This document shows positions 6,990 through 7,485 of a stretch of DNA of 7,485 nucleotides, piece after piece; position 1 is the first letter of the stretch; each line of letters begins with the position of its first letter. The notes beneath the pieces were generated by a model. That model was not told the origin of the DNA. It worked only from the letters and a program-made list of their open reading frames with translations, and did no database searches. Origin of the DNA: an uncultured Collinsella sp. (GTDB lineage: Bacteria; Actinomycetota; Coriobacteriia; Coriobacteriales; Coriobacteriaceae); contig CAADVJ010000013.1 in the NCBI GenBank assembly GCA_900752475.1, positions 1 to 7,485 of the forward strand. Direction: 5' to 3'. The position numbers and the translations under genes were made by a program.

Positions 6990-7081
6990 CTTTGTGGTCC
7001 TCGAGCCTCGAAACGCTTTTCCTGAGACCTCATTGACGGCGCTTTCCAGACCCCGTGGGCAAAAAAGGGCAAATATGAGTA

Positions 7082-7102
7082 CTGTTACCTTTTTAGTAAC
7101 AG
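7082..7102. repeat. Small perfect hairpin at the inner edge of the left inverted repeat
   Basis: CTGTTAC (7082-7088) and GTAACAG (7096-7102) form a 7-bp perfect stem with a 7-base T-rich loop. The right arm of the element has no equally good counterpart, so this makes the two ends asymmetric. Confidence 0.5.
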
Positions 7103-7196
7103 CCAAAACCGCCTCAAACGACCTCTTTGCGGCCTCTATACGCCTTCAAATTAATCAAAACGCCCGTTAGCAGGCTTCTGCGTGCCAACGTTAATG

Positions 7197-7241
7197 AACA
7201 TATTTATTACTTTGTCTATTATCTCGCTAGACGGATATGTT
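7197..7241. repeat. Nested inverted repeats inside the 240-bp element
   Basis: AACATAT (7197-7203) pairs with ATATGTT (7235-7241), and within it GTCTA (7214-7218) pairs with TAGAC (7228-7232). The arms are perfect, but the internal loop is uneven (10 and 2 bases). It may be a folded part of the element or a protein-binding site. Confidence 0.4.
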
Positions 7242-7485
7242 AGTAGGTTAGCAACAGTACTCATATTTGGCATTTTTTGCCCACGGGGTGTTTCCTGGGG
7301 AACCGACAACAGCCTTAGGGTTCCGCGTGGCGCCACTCCCTCCCGACATCCTCCGACGTTTGCCCAGATAAAACCCGCCAAAATAAACGGCTCTTCGGGG
7401 GTTTGTGTGGGTTAGCCGCCCGGTAAAAGTGCCCGCCTAGCAGCGGCGGCGCGCCTCGCGTATCGTTGTTTTCCGACCAAAGAAA

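Larger units (their letters stand above)
7050..7289. repeat. 240-bp element with 39-bp terminal inverted repeats, MITE-like
   Basis: Bases 7050-7088 match the reverse complement of 7251-7289 at 36 of 39 positions. Two blocks are fully identical: A plus CCCCGTGGGCAAAAAA (7050-7066) and AAATATGAGTACTGTT (7071-7086). The inner 162 bases differ from the flanking coding DNA by being A+T-rich. TTTCC lies just outside both ends (7043-7047 and 7291-7295), a possible but weak target duplication. No transposase is encoded. It may be a MITE, a dispersed intergenic repeat, or a large cruciform-forming site. Confidence 0.6.
6929..7485. other. Gene-free region with terminator candidate and inverted-repeat element
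   Basis: No convincing gene is seen in these 557 bases. Short open frames (7182-7415 plus, 7151-7381 minus) lack ribosome-binding sites and known motifs. Contents from left to right: a GC-rich hairpin (6962-6989); a 240-bp element with 39-bp inverted repeats (7050-7289); then GGAACC (7299-7304) facing GGTTCC (7319-7324), and a 10-bp palindrome GTGGCGCCAC (7327-7336). The last 150 bases show no clear signal and may lead towards a gene outside the window. Confidence 0.6.

Noticed and set aside
5069..7072. 667-residue open frame on the minus strand
   Set aside because: It lies opposite the second ABC gene and shows the same low-complexity His/Ala/Gly composition typical of antisense frames.
7151..7381. 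76-residue minus-strand frame
   Set aside because: No ribosome-binding site or known motif, and it runs across the inverted-repeat element.
7182..7415. 77-residue plus-strand frame with FGIFCPRG
   Set aside because: GTG start without a ribosome-binding site. Its similarity to a minus-strand frame ending near 7106 (FALFCPRG) comes from the inverted repeat, and the differences are not at silent positions.
6929..7485. CRISPR array or tRNA in the right-hand spacer
   Set aside because: No regularly spaced direct repeats of 20-40 bases and no cloverleaf with a GTTCRA-type loop could be found.

Overview
The window is G+C-rich coding DNA with two divergent gene blocks separated by a 290-base regulatory region, followed on the right by an A+T-richer, gene-free stretch of about 560 bases. 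The protein sequences and codon use suggest a high-GC gut actinobacterium of the Coriobacteriia (Collinsella-like). That placement is an inference from overall flavour, not from a marker gene.

Left block (minus strand, right to left): a short-chain dehydrogenase/reductase (SDR, 1220..1969), then a KdgT-type 2-keto-3-deoxygluconate permease (98..1111). A candidate attenuator-like hairpin lies between them and a strong 15-bp-stem terminator follows the permease (26..59). Together they look like a small module for uptake and redox conversion of a 2-keto-3-deoxy sugar acid; the substrate is inferred from the permease alone. Two candidate promoters precede the SDR gene, and one of them carries an operator-like inverted repeat over its -10 box.

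Right block (plus strand): a MarR-family regulator (2260..2709) and two half-size ABC exporters (2706..5072 and 5072..6928). The genes overlap by 4 bases and 1 base, so this is a translationally coupled operon. The exporters form a textbook asymmetric heterodimer. The first lacks the catalytic glutamate (Asp instead) and the switch histidine (Gln instead). The second keeps both but has LSQGQ as its signature motif. The first also carries an unusual insert of about 200 residues between its first two membrane helices. The MarR start region lies in a long imperfect inverted repeat that could fold the ribosome-binding site and GTG start into an mRNA hairpin.

Right end (6929..7485): a GC-rich terminator candidate is followed by a 240-bp element bounded by 39-bp inverted repeats (36 of 39 positions match). 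It resembles a MITE or a dispersed intergenic repeat. No convincing gene is seen there.
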